Shown one piece after another: positions 61,912 to 64,000 of a stretch of 64,000 bases of DNA. Under the pieces are notes generated by a model that saw only the letters and a list, made by a program, of their open reading frames with translations, was not told where the DNA came from and ran no database searches. A program made the position numbers and the translations under genes. Origin of the DNA: Zelonia costaricensis (Eukaryota; Euglenozoa; Kinetoplastea; Trypanosomatida; Trypanosomatidae); assembly GCA_030849075.1 (NCBI GenBank), contig JASAOO010003556.1, positions 79,188 through 143,187 of the forward strand, given 5' to 3'. The first letter of the stretch is position 1. The number at the start of each line of letters is the position of its first letter.

Positions 61912-64000
61912 GACCACAAGCGGCGCGGCCCACTCCTTGATTTAAGGGCTGGAGGGAAGGGGCGGCAGGAGGCAACATCTTCGCACCCGCGCCCTACTTC
62001 GATCTTCCCCGGCACTTTGTTTTTCTCACGCGCCGCGCTCGCCCTTCTCCCCCGCCTGTGGCGGGGGACTTGCACCCCGCCGGGGATCACTGCTGGGCCG
62101 CCTCCTCACCCTCCAGGAGGGGAGGAGGTGTGCGCGCGTATGTGTGTGCGTGTGTGGCGCTGCAGCGGTGAAGGGAAGGGGCAGCGCCGTCAGCGGAGTC
62201 CCCTCTTCCGTCGTCGGCCTCCCACCCGTCTCTCGTGACCCGCCGTGACGGCCTCGGGGAGGGGAATGGGAGGCGCTTCGATTTCTGTTCTCCTTCCTGA
62301 CCCATTGCAGTGCAACCCCATGCGCCATAGAAGAGGTCCCATACGGGGAGGATGCGGCTCAAGGTTGAGGGTTATGAACGGAATGAGGCTCAAAGGGGAT
62401 GTCGGGAGCGATTCGCGGAAGGGGCCGGACAGGTTACGTAGGGGGCGGGTGACTGAGCGAGGCAGATATCGTGTCGCACCTGCCCGCTCTCTCGCTCACC
62501 CCTGCGCGTCTGCACCCGTGCCCAAGCAGCCGTGGGTGCGCGTGTCTGTGGGCGGCCGCTGCAGATGAGGTGCGTGAAGGGCGCGACGGCGCTAGCTTGG
62601 GACCCTCGCTGCGTGCGTTGTCTCGCTCGTCTCGAGTTGGAGCGGGGGCGGGGGAAGGCGAGGCGACTCTTGCCAACTCGTTGCGGCCCCTTTCCCTCTC
62701 GTACGACGCTGCGGCGTTGATGTGGCGGAGCGTCTACGAGGCGCTTGTGTTCGCCTCGCGCGATTTGTCCTGACGTGTCTGTGCATTGCTTGTTGTCTTT
62801 GGCGTGTACTCTCATGGAAGCCGTGCTGTGCGATGACGGCACGTCTGAAAGAAGAAACAACGGTTGTCCTGCCCGTGCGATCTAACCTTCTATGGGCAAA
62901 GAAGAACAACAAAAAAGAGCCAACAAGTGAACGGTGGAGACGTACTGCGGAACAGCGGTCCACACAACGCGTGGGCCAGAACCTGAAGCTTGCAGATGAG
63001 CCTCATCGAGGAGGAGGGCGGCGGCGGCGCTCGCCTCCACAGTGCGGACTCCTTTCCCACGCAAGGAATGGGACGAGCTCCTCGGCAAGTCCACGGTGTG
63101 CGCGTGGTGTTGCTGTTGTGCGAGGCCTGCATGCAGTCGCATTTCGTCTCCGCGCGACAACTGCGGCGACACTCGACGCCAGAATCTCCGCGTGGACATG
63201 TGCGTGCTGTGTTGGCCCGGCACCCCTTCGCGTTCCACTCAAGGTCCACTCCCTGCTTCCTCTCCTCCTCCGCCCTCTTTGTGACTGTCGCCTTGCTGCG
63301 TGTTGCAGGGCTTTCCACCACACTACCAGACACCCGCACCCTCCCCCCCACTGCACACCAACGGAGTACTGCACCACACAACCCACCTCTTCCCCATCTC
63401 TCTGGGTCTCTTTCTTTCCGCCCCTCCCCCCCTCTCCCGCCCTTTAGCTAGACGCACGCGCGCCTCCCTACCCCTCTCACTTTTTCCAAAACTCTTCGCT
63501 ACTGCGCTTCTAGCGTGCGGCGGCGCAGCAAACACGTAACCGGTACACACACACACACAGTCTTTCCTCCTCCTCTTTCCTCTTGTTTGTCATTGTTTAC
63601 CCTGTTTAAGCCCGCGGGCACAGGTGGAAGACACCGTGCGACCAGAACACGCGGCACGCAACTGTCCACGAAAAAAGAGAAGACGAAAGAAGTAAAGGAA
63701 GGGTGCGAGACGCACTGCGCCAACCCACTGCACACGCGCACATTTCTCACCCATCTCTTGTGTGCAGCCCTCCCCCCTCACCCCCAAGCGCTCCCGGCAC
63801 TCTCGCGGCTATTTGCTTTTCTTTTGCAGAGGCCGTGAAGGGGCGACTGCCTCGCGCTTCTTGTCGCTCGTTGTCAGTCTGCTTCTTTGTGGTGTGCGCG
63901 CGCGTGTGTGTGTGTGTGTGTGCTTGTACGTTCACTCGGTCTTGGTGTGCGCCGTCGCTGTTCCCCTCCCCCCTCCCGCCCTCACCGCTTTGTCTTCTTA
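61912..64000. other. gene-free stretch at right end
   Basis: 2.1 kb of presumed 3' flank of the CAP-Gly gene and 5' flank of the next gene. CT-rich plus strand, with a CA run at 63546-63559 and a GT run at 63905-63922. No supported gene. Confidence 0.6.

Noticed and set aside
1..64000. Transposons (e.g. SIDER/DIRE, ingi-like) or CRISPR arrays
   Set aside because: No reverse transcriptase frame, long terminal duplication or spaced repeat array was seen; short SIDER-type degenerate elements could be missed without a search.

Overview
This window is nuclear DNA from a trypanosomatid of the Leishmaniinae (Leishmania and close relatives such as Leptomonas, Crithidia, Endotrypanum or Porcisia). 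The signs are intronless genes, long same-strand gene runs with 1-5 kb spacers full of polypyrimidine tracts and dinucleotide repeats, GC-rich coding sequence, and a CDK that matches the Leishmania kinase CRK3 almost residue for residue. CRK3 lies on chromosome 36 in Leishmania major, so this is probably the equivalent of a chr36 segment. Small differences in the CRK3 N-terminus keep me from naming the genus.

Layout: 21 protein genes form two polycistronic units that diverge from one strand-switch region at 38895-39702. The left unit (minus strand, read from about 38.9 kb down to 1 kb) encodes, in transcription order: an SmD3-like spliceosomal protein, a PP2C phosphatase, a GAF-like/coiled-coil protein, a double-length mitochondrial carrier, a TPR/DnaJ co-chaperone, a ZC2HC zinc-finger protein, a COX5B-like zinc protein, a Dus2-type tRNA dihydrouridine synthase, the SM protein VPS45, a low-complexity protein, a mitochondrial helical-repeat protein, a TFIIA-gamma-like factor, an AAAP-family amino acid transporter and a small conserved-looking protein. 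The right unit (plus strand) encodes a single-TM protein, ubiquilin/Dsk2, CRK3, a coiled-coil protein, mitochondrial EF-G, an N-acylated WD40 protein and a CAP-Gly/CRAL-TRIO fusion.

The genes do not form a pathway, as usual for trypanosomatid units, where transcription is polycistronic and each mRNA is made by spliced-leader trans-splicing and polyadenylation. Spacers left of the switch are purine-rich on the plus strand and those right of it pyrimidine-rich, so each transcript carries polypyrimidine tracts before its genes. Several starts are supported by a polypyrimidine tract plus first AG close upstream of the ATG.

The most unusual items are the six-repeat mitochondrial carrier with degenerate EF-hand-like loops, the CAP-Gly/CRAL-TRIO fusion with a changed tubulin-tail motif, the TFIIA-gamma-like protein with a Pro/Ala-rich insertion, the G-tract-bearing divergent strand switch, and two gene-free stretches of about 5 kb on the right arm. 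A 51-base assembly gap at 13705-13755 is flanked by an exact 76-bp duplication. No tRNA, rRNA, CRISPR array or intact transposon was recognised.
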